Positions 49,689 through 63,600 of a DNA stretch of 64,000 nt are shown here, in pieces. The stretch's first letter is position 1. Each line of letters starts with the position of its first letter. The notes beneath the pieces were generated by a model. The model was not told the DNA's origin and did no database searches. It worked only from the letters and a program-made list of their open reading frames with translations. Both the position numbers and the translations under genes were made by a program. This DNA comes from Leuctra nigra. Lineage: Eukaryota > Arthropoda > Insecta > Plecoptera > Leuctridae. Location: contig OW203761.1 of assembly GCA_934045905.1 (NCBI GenBank), positions 67,690,626-67,754,625 of the forward strand, given 5' to 3'.

Positions 49689-51899
49689 CAGCGTCGGGCG
49701 ACTCCAAGGGGGCAGAGTGGGGTTCCTTTTTTATAATTTTATTTTTAAGCCTATTTTTTTTCGAAAAGTGTTTTATTACATTTCTCGGCATAACGTTGTG
49801 TAGGCTTCAAGAAAATTCGATAAAAACAGGGGGGTGCCACTTTAGAAATAGCTCATATTGAAAAAATTTTGTTTGTTTCCTACTTTGTGACGAATTTTTT
49901 ACTCTTAGAGAGCTGAAAATGATACACCATATAGATGATGGAGAGAGGCTTAAAAAGTGCAGAAACACTTTTTTCTGTCAGACGCTCCGATACGCCGCAT
50001 TTCTTAGTTTATGTCCTTCAGAAGCAGAAGGGCACAATCCTGATAGGTTTTCATCAATTTTTTGTCACTGTAGGTTAGAGCTTGTTAAGGCAGCTACGCT
50101 CGCTTCGCTAACCTACCCTCACCTAACTTTATTATAAAATTATCTGACCGGGCAACGTCGGGCGACTCCAGGAGGCAGAGGGGAGATTTTTTTTTACATG
50201 TTAATGTTAAGCCTATTATTTTCGAAAAGTGTTTTATTTCATTTCTCGGCATAACGTTGTGTAGGCTTCAAGAAAATGCGATAAAAATAGGGGGGGTGCC
50301 ACTTTAGAAGTAGCTCATATTGATATTTTTTTATTTGTTTCCTACTTTGTGACGAATCTATTACTCTAAGAGAGTTGACAACGTTACCCTATATAGTAGA
50401 TGGTGAGAGGCTTAAAAAGTGCAGAAACACTTTTTTATGTCAGACTCTCCGATTCGCCGGAATTAACTGTTCGTGTTATTCAGAAGCTGATGGGTCCACC
50501 CCCGATAGATTTTCATCCATTTTTTTGTCAATGTATATTGACCAACAATGTAGGTTAGCCTACAAAGGTAACAATGTAACGATTAACAATGTTCCTTAGA
50601 TTTTCATCATTTCCTAGGTTTTCATCCACTTTTTGTCAATGTATATTGACCAACAATGTAGGTTAGCCTACAAAGGTAACAATGTAACAATTAACAATGT
50701 TCCTTAGATTTTCCTCATTTCCTAGGTTTTCATCCATTTTTTAGTCAATGGAGGTTAAAGCTTGTGATGAGTCAGCTACGCTCGCTTCGCTAACCTGTAT
50801 TAACCTAACTTTATTATATAATAATCTGACAGGGCAGCGTCGGGCGACTCCAAGGGGGCAGAGTGGGGTTCTTTTTTATAATTTTATTTTTAAGCCTTTT
50901 TTTTCCGAAAAGTGTTTTATTACATTTCTCGGCATAACGTTGTGTAGGCTTCAAGAAAATTCGATAAAAACAGGGGGGTGCCACTTTAGAAGTAGCTCAT
51001 ATTGAAAAAATTTTGTTTGTTTCCTACTTTGTGACGAATCTATTACTCTTAGAGAGCTGAAAATGATACACCGTATAGATGATGGAGAGAGGCTTAAAAA
51101 GTGCAGAAACACTTTTTTCTGTCAGACGCTCCGATACGCCGCATTTCTTAGTTTATGTCCTTCAGAAGCAGAAGGGCACAATCCTGATAGGTTTTCATCA
51201 ATTTTTTGTCACTGTAGGTTAGAGCTTGTTAAGGGTCAGCTACGCTCGCTTCGCTCGCTTCGCTAACCTACCCTCACCTAACTTTATTATAAAATTATCT
51301 GACCGGGCAACGTCGGGCGACTCCAGGAGGCAGAGGGGAGATTTTTTTTTACATGTTAATGTTAAGCCTATTATTTTCGAAAAGTGTTTTATTTCATTTC
51401 TCGGCATAACGTTGTGTAGGCTTCAAGAAAATGCGATAAAAAATAGGGGGGTGCCACTTTAGAAGTAGCTCATATTGATATTTTTTTATTTGTTTCCTAC
51501 TTTGTGACGAATCTATTACTCTAAGAGAGTTGACAACGTTACCCTATATAGTAGATGGTGAGAGGCTTAAAAAGTGCAGAAACACTTTTTTATGTCAGAC
51601 TCTCCGATTCGCCGGAATTAACTGTTCGTGTTATTCAGAAGCTGATGGGTCCACCCCCGATAGATTTTCATCCATTTTTTTGTCAATGTATATTGACCAA
51701 CAATGTAGGTTAGCCTACAAAGGTAACAATGTAACGATTAACAATGTTCCTTAGATTTTCATCATTTCCTAGGTTTTCATCCACTTTTTGTCAATGTATA
51801 TTGACCAACAATGTAGGTTAGCCTACAAAGGTAACAATGTAACAATTAACAATGTTCCTTAGATTTTCCTCATTTCCTAGGTTTTCATCCATTTTTTAG

Positions 51900-54800
51900 T
51901 CAATGGAGGTTAAAGCTTGTGATGAGTCTGCTACGCTCGCTTCGCTAACCTGTATTAACCTAACTTTATTATATAATAATCTGACAGGGCAGCGTCGGGC
52001 GACTCCAAGGGGGGAGAGTGGGGTTCTTTTTTATAATTTTATTTTTAAGCCTATTTTTTTTCGAAAAGTGTTTTATTACATTTCTCGGCATAACGTTGTG
52101 TAGGCTTCAAGAAAATTCGATAAAAACAGGGGGGTGCCACTTTAGAAGTAGCTCATATTGAAAAATTTTGTTTGTTTCCTACTTTGTGACGAATCTATTA
52201 CTCTTAGAGAGCTGAAAATGATACACCATATAGATGATGGAGAGAGGCTTAAAAAGTGCAGAAACACTTTTTTCTGTCAGACGCTCCGATACGCCGCATT
52301 TCTTAGTTTATGTCCTTCAGAAGCAGAAGGGCACAATCCTGATAGGTTTTCATCAATTTTTTGTCACTGTAGGTTAGAGCTTGTTAAGGGTCAGCTACGC
52401 TCGCTTCGCTCGCTTCGCTAACCTACCCTCACCTAACTTTATTATAAAATTATCTGACCGGGCAACGTCGGGCGACTCCAGGAGGCAGAGGGGAGATTTT
52501 TTTTTACATGTTAATGTTAAGCCTATTATTTTCGAAAAGTGTTTTATTTCATTTCTCGGCATAACGTTGTGTAGGCTTCAAGAAAATGCGATAAAAATAG
52601 GGGGGTGCCACTTTAGAAGTAGCTCATATTGATATTTTTTTATTTGTTTCCTACTTTGTGACGAATCTATTACTCTAAGAGAGTTGACAACGTTACCCCA
52701 TATAGTAGATGGTGAGAGGCTTAAAAAGTGCAGAATCACTTTTTTATGTCAGACTCTCCGATTCGCCGGAATTAACTGTTCGTGTTATTCAGAAGCTGAT
52801 GGGTCCACCCCCGATAGATTTTCATCCATTTTTTTGTCAATGTATATTGACCAACAATGTAGGTTAGCCTACAAAGGTAACAATGTAACGATTAACAATG
52901 TTCCTTAAATTTTCATCATTTCCTAGGTTTTCATCCACTTTTTGTCAATGTATATTGACCAACAATGTAGGTTAGCCTACAAAGGTAACAATGTAACAAT
53001 TAACAATGTTCCTTAGATTTTCCTCATTTCCTAGGTTTTCATCCATTTTTTAGTCAATGGAGGTTAAAGCTTGTGATGAGTCAGCTACGCTCGCTTCGCT
53101 AACCTGTATTAACCTAACTTTATTATATAATAATCTGACAGGGCAGCGTCGGGCGACTCCAAGGGGGCAGAGTGGGGTTCTTTTTTATAATTTTATTTTT
53201 AAGCCTATTTTTTTTCGAAAAGTGTTTTATTACATTTCTCGGCATAACGTTGTGTAGGCTTCAAGAAAATTCGATAAAAACAGGGGGGGTGCCACTTTAG
53301 AAGTAGCTCATATTGAAAAAATTTTGTTTGTTTCCTACTTTGTGACGAATCTATTACTCTTAGAGAGCTGAAAATGATACACCATATAGATGATGGAGAG
53401 AGGCTTAAAAAGTGCAGAAACACTTTTTTCTGTCAGACGCTCCGATACGCCGCATTTCTTAGTTTATGTCCTTCAGAAGCAGAAGGGCACAATCCTGATA
53501 GGTTTTCATCAATTTTTTGTCACTGTAGGTTAGAGCTTGTTAAGGGTCAGCTACGCTCGCTTCGCTCGCTTCGCTAACCTACCCTCACCTAACTTTATTA
53601 TAAAATTATCTGACCGGGCAACGTCGGGCGACTCCAGGAGGCAGAGGGGAGATTTTTTTTTACATGTTAATGTTAAGCCTATTATTTTCGAAAAGTGTTT
53701 TATTTCATTTCTCGGCATAACGTTGTGTAGGCTTCAAGAAAATGCGATAAAAATAGGGGGGTGCCACTTTAGAAGTAGCTCATATTGATATTTTTTTATT
53801 TGTTTCCTACTTTGTGACGAATCTATTACTCTAAGAGAGTTGACAACGTTACCCTATATAGTAGATGGTGAGAGGCTTAAAAAGTGCAGAAACACTTTTT
53901 TATGTCAGACTCTCCGATTCGCCGGAATTAACTGTTCGTGTTATTCAGAAGCTGATGGGTCCACCCCCGATAGATTTTCATCCATTTTTTTGTCAATGTA
54001 TATTGACCAACAATGTAGGTTAGCCTACAAAGGTAACAATGTAACGATTAACAATGTTCCTTAGATTTTCATCATTTCCTAGGTTTTCATCCACTTTTTG
54101 TCAATGTATATTGACCAACAATGTAGGTTAGCCTACAAAGGTAACAATGTAACAATTAACAATGTTCCTTAGATTTTCCTCATTTCCTAGGTTTTCATCC
54201 ATTTTTTAGTCAATGGAGGTTAAAGCTTGTGATGAGTCTGCTACGCTCGCTTCGCTAACCTGTTTTAACCTAACTTTATTATATAATAATCTGACAGGGC
54301 AGCGTCGGGCGACTCCAAGGGGGGAGAGTGGGGTTCTTTTTTATAATTTTATTTTTAAGCCTATTTTTTTTCGAAAAGTGTTTTATTACATTTCTCGGCA
54401 TAACGTTGTGTAGGCTTCAAGAAAATTCGATAAAAACAGGGGGGTGCCACTTTAGAAGTAGCTCATATTGAAAAATTTTGTTTGTTTCCTACTTTGTGAC
54501 GAATCTATTACTCTTAGAGAGCTGAAAATGATACACCATATAGATGATGGAGAGAGGCTTAAAAAGTGCAGAAACACTTTTTTCTGTCAGACGCTCCGAT
54601 ACGCCGCATTTCTTAGTTTATGTCCTTCAGAAGCAGAAGGGCACAATCCTGATAGGTTTTCATCAATTTTTTGTCACTGTAGGTTAGAGCTTGTTAAGGG
54701 TCAGCTACGCTCGCTTCGCTCGCTTCGCTAACCTACCCTCACCTAACTTTATTATAAAATTATCTGACCGGGCAACGTCGGGCGACTCCAGGAGGCAGAG

Positions 54801-56400
54801 GGGAGATTTTTTTTTACATGTTAATGTTAAGCCTATTATTTTCGAAAAGTGTTTTATTTCATTTCTCGGCATAACGTTGTGTAGGCTTCAAGAAAATGCG
54901 ATAAAAATAGGGGGGTGCCACTTTAGAAGTAGCTCATATTGATATTTTTTTATTTGTTTCCTACTTTGTGACGAATCTATTACTCTAAGAGAGTTGACAA
55001 CGTTACCCTATATAGTAGATGGTGAGAGGCTTAAAAAGTGCAGAATCACTTTTTTATGTCAGACTCTCCGATTCGCCGGAATTAACTGTTCGTGTTATTC
55101 AGAAGCTGATGGGTCCACCCCCGATAGATTTTCATCCATTTTTTTGTCAATGTATATTGACCAACAATGTAGGTTAGCCTACAAAGGTAACAATGTAACG
55201 ATTAACAATGTTCCTTAAATTTTCATCATTTCCTAGGTTTTCATCCACTTTTTGTCAATGTATATTGACCAACAATGTAGGTTAGCCTACAAAGGTAACA
55301 ATGTAACAATTAACAATGTTCCTTAGATTTTCCTCATTTCCTAGGTTTTCATCCATTTTTTAGTCAATGGAGGTTAAAGCTTGTGATGAGTCAGCTACGC
55401 TCGCTTCGCTAACCTGTATTAACCTAACTTTATTATATAATAATCTGACAGGGCAGCGTCGGGCGACTCCAAGGGGGCAGAGTGGGGTTCTTTTTTATAA
55501 TTTTATTTTTAAGCCTATTTTTTTTCGAAAAGTGTTTTATTACATTTCTCGGCATAACGTTGTGTAGGCTTCAAGAAAATTCGATAAAAACAGGGGGGTG
55601 CCACTTTAGAAGTAGCTCATATTGAAAAAATTTTGTTTGTTTCCTACTTTGTGACGAATCTATTACTCTTAGAGAGCTGAAAATGATACACCATATAGAT
55701 GATGGAGAGAGGCTTAAAAAGTGCAGAAACACTTTTTTCTGTCAGACGCTCCGATACGCCGCATTTCTTAGTTTATGTCCTTCAGAAGCAGAAGGGCACA
55801 ATCCTGATAGGTTTTCATCAATTTTTTGTCACTGTAGGTTAGAGCTTGTTAAGGGTCAGCTACGCTCGCTTCGCTCGCTTCGCTAACCTACCCTCACCTA
55901 ACTTTATTATAAAATTATCTGACCGGGCAACGTCGGGCGACTCCAGGAGGCAGAGGGGAGATTTTTTTTACATGTTAATGTTAAGCCTATTATTTTCGAA
56001 AAGTGTTTTATTTCATTTCTCGGCATAACGTTGTGTAGGCTTCAAGAAAATGCGATAAAAATAGGGGGGTGCCACTTTAGAAGTAGCTCATATTGATATT
56101 TTTTTATTTGTTTCCTACTTTGTGACGAATCTATTACTCTAAGAGAGTTGACAACGTTACCCTATATAGTAGATGGTGAGAGGCTTAAAAAGTGCAGAAA
56201 CACTTTTTTATGTCAGACTCTCCGATTCGCCGGAATTAACTGTTCGTGTTATTCAGAAGCTGATGGGTCCACCCCCGATAGATTTTCATCCATTTTTTTG
56301 TCAATGTATATTGACCAACAATGTAGGTTAGCCTACAAAGGTAACAATGTAACGATTAACAATGTTCCTTAGATTTTCATCATTTCCTAGGTTTTCATCC
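51900..56400 (-). repeat. Two-unit super-repeat (2310 bp) in block 3
   Basis: Rare variants recur at 2310 bp: GAGTCTGCTACG (51925 and 54235), AAGGGGGGAGAG (52008 and 54318), CAGAATCACTTTT (52732 and 55042) and CCTTAAATTTTC (52903 and 55213). The intervening units lack them, so the repeating block is two A/B dimers long. Confidence 0.75.
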
Positions 56401-57699
56401 ACTTTTTGTCAATGTATATTGACCAACAATGTAGGTTAGCCTACAAAGGTAACAATGTAACAATTAACAATGTTCCTTAGATTTTCCTCATTTCCTAGGT
56501 TTTCATCCATTTTTTAGTCAATGGAGGTTAAAGCTTGTGATGAGTCAGCTACGCTCGCTTCGCTAACCTGTATTAACCTAACTTTATTATATAATAATCT
56601 GACAGGGCAGCGTCGGGCGACTCCAAGGGGGCAGAGTGGGGTTCCTTTTTTATAATTTTATTTTTAAGCCTATTTTTTTTCGAAAAGTGTTTTATTACAT
56701 TTCTCGGCATAACGTTGTGTAGGCTTCAAGAAAATTCGATAAAAACAGGGGGGTGCCACTTTAGAAGTAGCTCATATTGAAAAATTTTGTTTGTTTCCTA
56801 CTTTGTGACGAATCTATTACTCTTAGAGAGCTGAAAATGATACACCATATAGATGATGGAGAGAGGCTTAAAAAGTGCAGAAACACTTTTTTCTGTCAGA
56901 CGCTCCGATACGCCGCATTTCTTAGTTTATGTCCTTCAGAAGCAGAAGGGCACAATCCTGATAGGTTTTCATCAATTTTTTGTCACTGTAGGTTAGAGCT
57001 TGTTAAGGGTCAGCTACGCTCGCTTCGCTCGCTTCGCTAACCTACCCTCACCTAACTTTATTATAAAATTATCTGACCGGGCAACGTCGGGCGACTCCAG
57101 GAGGCAGAGGGGAGATTTTTTTTTACATGTTAATGTTAAGCCTATTATTTTCGAAAAGTGTTTTATTTCATTTCTCGGCATAACGTTGTGTAGGCTTCAA
57201 GAAAATGCGATAAAAATAGGGGGGTGCCACTTTAGAAGTAGCTCATATTGATATTTTTTTATTTGTTTCCTACTTTGTGACGAATCTATTACTCTAAGAG
57301 AGTTGACAACGTTACCCTATATAGTAGATGGTGAGAGGCTTAAAAAGTGCAGAAACACTTTTTTATGTCAGACTCTCCGATTCGCCGGAATTAACTGTTC
57401 GTGTTATTCAGAAGCTGATGGGTCCACCCCCGATAGATTTTCATCCATTTTTTTGTCAATGTATATTGACCAACAATGTAGGTTAGCCTACAAAGGTAAC
57501 AATGTAACGATTAACAATGTTCCTTAGATTTTCATCATTTCCTAGGTTTTCATCCACTTTTTGTCAATGTATATTGACCAACAATGTAGGTTAGCCTACA
57601 AAGGTAACAATGTAACAATTAACAATGTTCCTTAGATTTTCCTCATTTCCTAGGTTTTCATCCATTTTTTAGTCAATGGAGGTTAAAGCTTGTGATGAG

Positions 57700-60600
57700 T
57701 CAGCTACGCTCGCTTCGCTAACCTGTATTTACCTAACTTTATTATATAATAATCTGACAGGGCAGCGTCGGGCGACTCCAAGGTGGCAGAGTGGGGTTCC
57801 TTTTTTATAATTTTATTTTTAAGCCTATTTTTTTTCGAAAAGTGTTTTATTACATTTCTCGGCATAACGTTGTGTAGGCTTCAAGAAAATTCGATAAAAA
57901 CAGGGGGGTGCCACTTTAGAAATAGCTCATATTGAAAAAATTTTGTTTGTTTCCTACTTTGTGACGAATTTTTTACTCTTAGAGAGCTGAAAATGATACA
58001 CCATATAGATGATGGAGAGAGGCTTAAAAAGTGCAGAAACACTTTTTTCTGTCAGACGCTCCGATACGCCGCATTTCTTAGTTTATGTCCTTCAGAAGCA
58101 GAAGGGCACAATCCTGATAGGTTTTCATCAATTTTTTTGTCACTGTAGGTTAGAGCTTGTTAAGGGTCAGCTACGCTCGCTTCGCTCGCTTCGCTAACCT
58201 ACCCTCACCTAACTTTATTATAAAATTATCTGACCGGGCAACGTCGGGCGACTCCAGGAGGCAGAGGGGAGATTTTTTTTTACATGTTAATGTTAAGCCT
58301 ATTATTTTCGAAAAGTGTTTTATTTCATTTCTCGGCATAACGTTGTGTAGGCTTCAAGAAAATGCGATAAAAATAGGGGGGTGCCACTTTAGAAGTAGCT
58401 CATATTGATATTTTTTTATTTGTTTCCTACTTTGTGACGAATCTATTACTCTAAGAGAGTTGACAACGTTACCCTATATAGTAGATGGTGAGAGGCTTAA
58501 AAAGTGCAGAAACACTTTTTTATGTCAGACTCTCCGATTCGCCGGAATTAACTGTTCGTGTTATTCAGAAGCTGATGGGTCCACCCCCGATAGATTTTCA
58601 TCCATTTTTTTGTCAATGTATATTGACCAACAATGTAGGTTAGCCTACAAAGGTAACAATGTAACGATTAACAATGTTCCTTAGATTTTCATCATTTCCT
58701 AGGTTTTCATCCACTTTTTGTCAATGTATATTGACCAACAATGTAGGTTAGCCTACAAAGGTAACAATGTAACAATTAACAATGTTCCTTAGATTTTCCT
58801 CATTTCCTAGGTTTTCATCCATTTTTTAGTCAATGGAGGTTAAAGCTTGTGATGAGTCAGCTACGCTCGCTTCGCTAACCTGTATTAACCTAACTTTATT
58901 ATATAATAATCTGACAGGGCAGCGTCGGGCGACTCCAAGGGGGCAGAGTGGGGTTCCTTTTTTATAATTTTATTTTTTAGCCTATTTTTTTTCGAAAAGT
59001 GTTTTATTACATTTCTCGGCATAACGTTGTGTAGGCTTCAAGAAAATTCGATAAAAACAGGGGGGTGCCACTTTAGAAATAGCTCATATTGAAAAAATTT
59101 TGTTTGTTTCCTACTTTGTGACGAATTTTTTACTCTTAGAGAGCTGAAAATGATACACCATATAGATGATGGAGAGAGGCTTAAAAAGTGCAGAAACACT
59201 TTTTTCTGTCAGACGCTCCGATACGCCGCATTTCTTAGTTTATGTCCTTCAGAAGCAGAAGGGCACAATCCTGATAGGTTTTCATCAATTTTTTGTCACT
59301 GTAGGTTAGAGCTTGTTAAGGGTCAGCTACGCTCGCTTCGCTCGCTTCGCTAACCTACCCTCACCTAACTTTATTATAAAATTATCTGACCGGGCAACGT
59401 CGGGCGACTCCAGGAGGCAGAGGGGAGATTTTTTTTTACATGTTAATGTTAAGCCTATTATTTTCGAAAAGTGTTTTATTTCATTTCTCGGCATAACGTT
59501 GTGTAGGCTTCAAGAAAATGCGATAAAAATAGGGGGGTGCCACTTTAGAAGTAGCTCATATTGATATTTTTTTATTTGTTTCCTACTTTGTGACGAATCT
59601 ATTACTCTAAGAGAGTTGACAACGTTACCCTATATAGTAGATGGTGAGAGGCTTAAAAAGTGCAGAAACACTTTTTTATGTCAGACTCTCCGATTCGCCG
59701 GAATTAACTGTTCGTGTTATTCAGAAGCTGATGGGTCCACCCCCGATAGATTTTCATCCATTTTTTTGTCAATGTATATTGACCAACAATGTAGGTTAGC
59801 CTACAAAGGTAACAATGTAACGATTAACAATGTTCCTTAGATTTTCATCATTTCCTAGGTTTTCATCCACTTTTTGTCAATGTATATTGACCAACAATGT
59901 AGGTTAGCCTACAAAGGTAACAATGTAACAATTAACAATGTTCCTTAGATTTTTCTCATTTCCTAGGTTTTCATCCATTTTTTAGTCAATGGAGGTTAAA
60001 GCTTGTGATGAGTCAGCTACGCTCGCTTCGCTAACCTGTATTTACCTAACTTTATTATATAATAATCTGACAGGGCAGCGTCGGGCGACTCCAAGGGGGC
60101 AGAGTGGGGTTCTTTTTTATAATTTTATTTTTAAGCCTATTTTTTTTCGAAAAGTGTTTTATTACATTTCTCGGCATAACGTTGTGTAGGCTTCAAGAAA
60201 ATTCGATAAAAACAGGGGGGTGCCACTTTAGAAGTAGCTCATATTGAAAAATTTTGTTTGTTTCCTACTTTGTGACGAATCTATTACTCTTAGAGAGCTG
60301 AAAATGATACACCATATAGATGATGGAGAGAGGCTTAAAAAGTGCAGAAACACTTTTTTCTGTCAGACGCTCCGATACGCCGCATTTCTTAGTTTATGTC
60401 CTTCAGAAGCAGAAGGGCACAATCCTGATAGGTTTTCATCAATTTTTTGTCACTGTAGGTTAGAGCTTGTTAAGGGTCAGCTACGCTCGCTTCGCTCGCT
60501 TCGCTAACCTACCCTCACCTAACTTTATTATAAAATTATCTGACCGGGCAACGTCGGGCGACTCCAGGAGGCAGAGGGGAGATTTTTTTTTACATGTTAA

Positions 60601-63600
60601 TGTTAAGCCTATTATTTTCGAAAAGTGTTTTATTTCATTTCTCGGCATAACGTTGTGTAGGCTTCAAGAAAATGCGATAAAAATAGGGGGGTGCCACTTT
60701 AGAAGTAGCTCATATTGATATTTTTTTATTTGTTTCCTACTTTGTGACGAATCTATTACTCTAAGAGAGTTGACAACGTTACCCTATATAGTAGATGGTG
60801 AGAGGCTTAAAAAGTGCAGAAACACTTTTTTATGTCAGACTCTCCGATTCGCCGGAATTAACTGTTCGTGTTATTCAGAAGCTGATGGGTCCACCCCCGA
60901 TAGATTTTCATCAATTTTTTTGTCAATGTATATTGACCAACAATGTAGGTTAGCCTACAAAGGTAACAATGTAACGATTAACAATGTTCCTTAGATTTTC
61001 ATCATTTCCTAGGTTTTCATCCACTTTTTGTCAATGTATATTGACCAACAATGTAGGTTAGCCTACAAAGGTAACAATGTAACAATTAACAATGTTCCTT
61101 AGATTTTCCTCATTTCCTAGGTTTTCATCCATTTTTTAGTCAATGGAGGTTAAAGCTTGTGATGAGTCAGCTACGCTCGCTTCGCTAACCTGTATTAACC
61201 TAACTTTATTATATAATAATCTGACAGGGCAGCGTCGGGCGACTCCAAGGGGGCAGAGTGGGGTTCTTTTTTATAATTTTATTTTTAAGCCTATTTTTTT
61301 TCGAAAAGTGTTTTATTACATTTCTCGGCATAACGTTGTGTAGGCTTCAAGAAAATTCGATAAAAACAGGGGGGTGCCACTTTAGAAGTAGCTCATATTG
61401 AAAAAATTTTGTTTGTTTCCTACTTTGTGACGAATCTATTACTCTTAGAGAGCTGAAAATGATACACCATATAGATGATGGAGAGAGGCTTAAAAAGTGC
61501 AGAAACACTTTTTTCTGTCAGACGCTCCGATACGCCGCATTTCTTAGTTTATGTCCTTCAGAAGCAGAAGGGCACAATCCTGATAGGTTTTCATCAATTT
61601 TTTGTCACTGTAGGTTAGAGCTTGTTAAGGGTCAGCTACGCTTGCTTCGCTCGCTTCGCTAACCTACCCTCACCTAACTTAATTATAAAATTATCTGACC
61701 GGGCAACGTCGGGCGACTCCAGGAGGCAGAGGGGAGATTTTTTTTTACATGTTAATGTTAAGCCTATTATTTTCGAAAAGTGTTTTATTTCATTTCTCGG
61801 CATAACGTTGTGTAGGCTTCAAGAAAATGCGATAAAAATAGGGGGGTGCCACTTTAGAAGTAGCTCATATTGATATTTTTTTATTTGTTTCCTACTTTGT
61901 GACGAATCTATTACTCTAAGAGAGTTGACAACGTTACCCTATATAGTAGATGGTGAGAGGCTTAAAAAGTGCAGAAACACTTTTTTATGTCAGACTCTCC
62001 GATTCGCCGGAATTAACTGTTCGTGTTATTCAGAAGCTGATGGGTCCACCCCCGATAGATTTTCATCCATTTTTTTGTCAATGTATATTGACCAACAATG
62101 TAGGTTAGCCTACGAAGGTAACAATGTAACGATTAACAATGTTCCTTAGATTTTCATCATTTCCTAGGTTTTCATCCACTTTTTGTCAATGTATATTGAC
62201 CAACAATGTAGGTTAGCCTACAAAGGTAACAATGTAACAATTAACAATGTTCCTTAGATTTTCCTCATTTCCTAGGTTTTCATCCATTTTTTAGTCAATG
62301 GAGGTTAAAGCTTGTGATGAGTCAGCTACGCTCGCTTCGCTAACCTGTATTAACCTAACTTTATTATATAATAATCTGACAGGGCAGCGTCGGGCGACTC
62401 CAAGGGGGCAGAGTGGGGTTCCTTTTTTATAATTTTATTTTTAAGCCTATTTTTTTTCGAAAAGTGTTTTATTACATTTCTCGGCATAACGTTGTGTAGG
62501 CTTCAAGAAAATTCGATAAAAACAGGGGGGTGCCACTTTAGAAATAGCTCATATTGAAAAAATTTTGTTTGTTTCCTACTTTGTGACGAATTTTTTACTC
62601 TTAGAGAGCTGAAAATGATACACCATATAGATGATGGAGAGAGGCTTAAAAAGTGCAGAAACACTTTTTTCTGTCAGACGCTCCGATACGCCGCATTTCT
62701 TAGTTTATGTCCTTCAGAAGCAGAAGGGCACAATCCTGATAGGTTTTCATCAATTTTTTGTCACTGTAGGTTAGAGCTTGTTAAGGGTCAGCTACGCTCG
62801 CTTCGCTCGCTTCGCTAACCTACCCTCACCTAACTTTATTATAAAATTATCTGACCGGGCAACGTCGGGCGACTCCAGGAGGCAGAGGGGAGATTTTTTT
62901 TTACATGTTAATGTTAAGCCTATTATTTTCGAAAAGTGTTTTATTTCATTTCTCGGCATAACGTTGTGTAGGCTTCAAGAAAATGCGATAAAAATAGGGG
63001 GGTGCCACTTTAGAAGTAGCTCATATTGATATTTTTTTATTTGTTTCCTACTTTGTGACGAATCTATTACTCTAAGAGAGTTGACAACGTTACCCTATAT
63101 AGTAGATGGTGAGAGGCTTAAAAAGTGCAGAAACACTTTTTTATGTCAGACTCTCCGATTCGCCGGAATTAACTGTTCGTGTTATTCAGAAGCTGATGGG
63201 TCCACCCCCGATAGATTTTCATCCATTTTTTTGTCAATGTATATTGACCAACAATGTAGGTTAGCCTACAAAGGTAACAATGTAACGATTAACAATGTTC
63301 CTTAGATTTTCATCATTTCCTAGGTTTTCATCCACTTTTTGTCAATGTATATTGACCAACAATGTAGGTTAGCCTACAAAGGTAACAATGTAACAATTAA
63401 CAATGTTCCTTAGATTTTTCTCATTTCCTAGGTTTTCATCCATTTTTTAGTCAATGGAGGTTAAAGCTTGTGATGAGTCAGCTACGCTCGCTTCGCTAAC
63501 CTGTATTTACCTAACTTTATTATATAATAATCTGACAGGGCAGCGTCGGGCGACTCCAAGGGGGCAGAGTGGGGTTCTTTTTTATAATTTTATTTTTAAG

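Noticed and set aside
49271..49861. Long frames reading through the N stretch (up to 196 codons)
   Set aside because: They consist largely of undetermined residues across an assembly gap.
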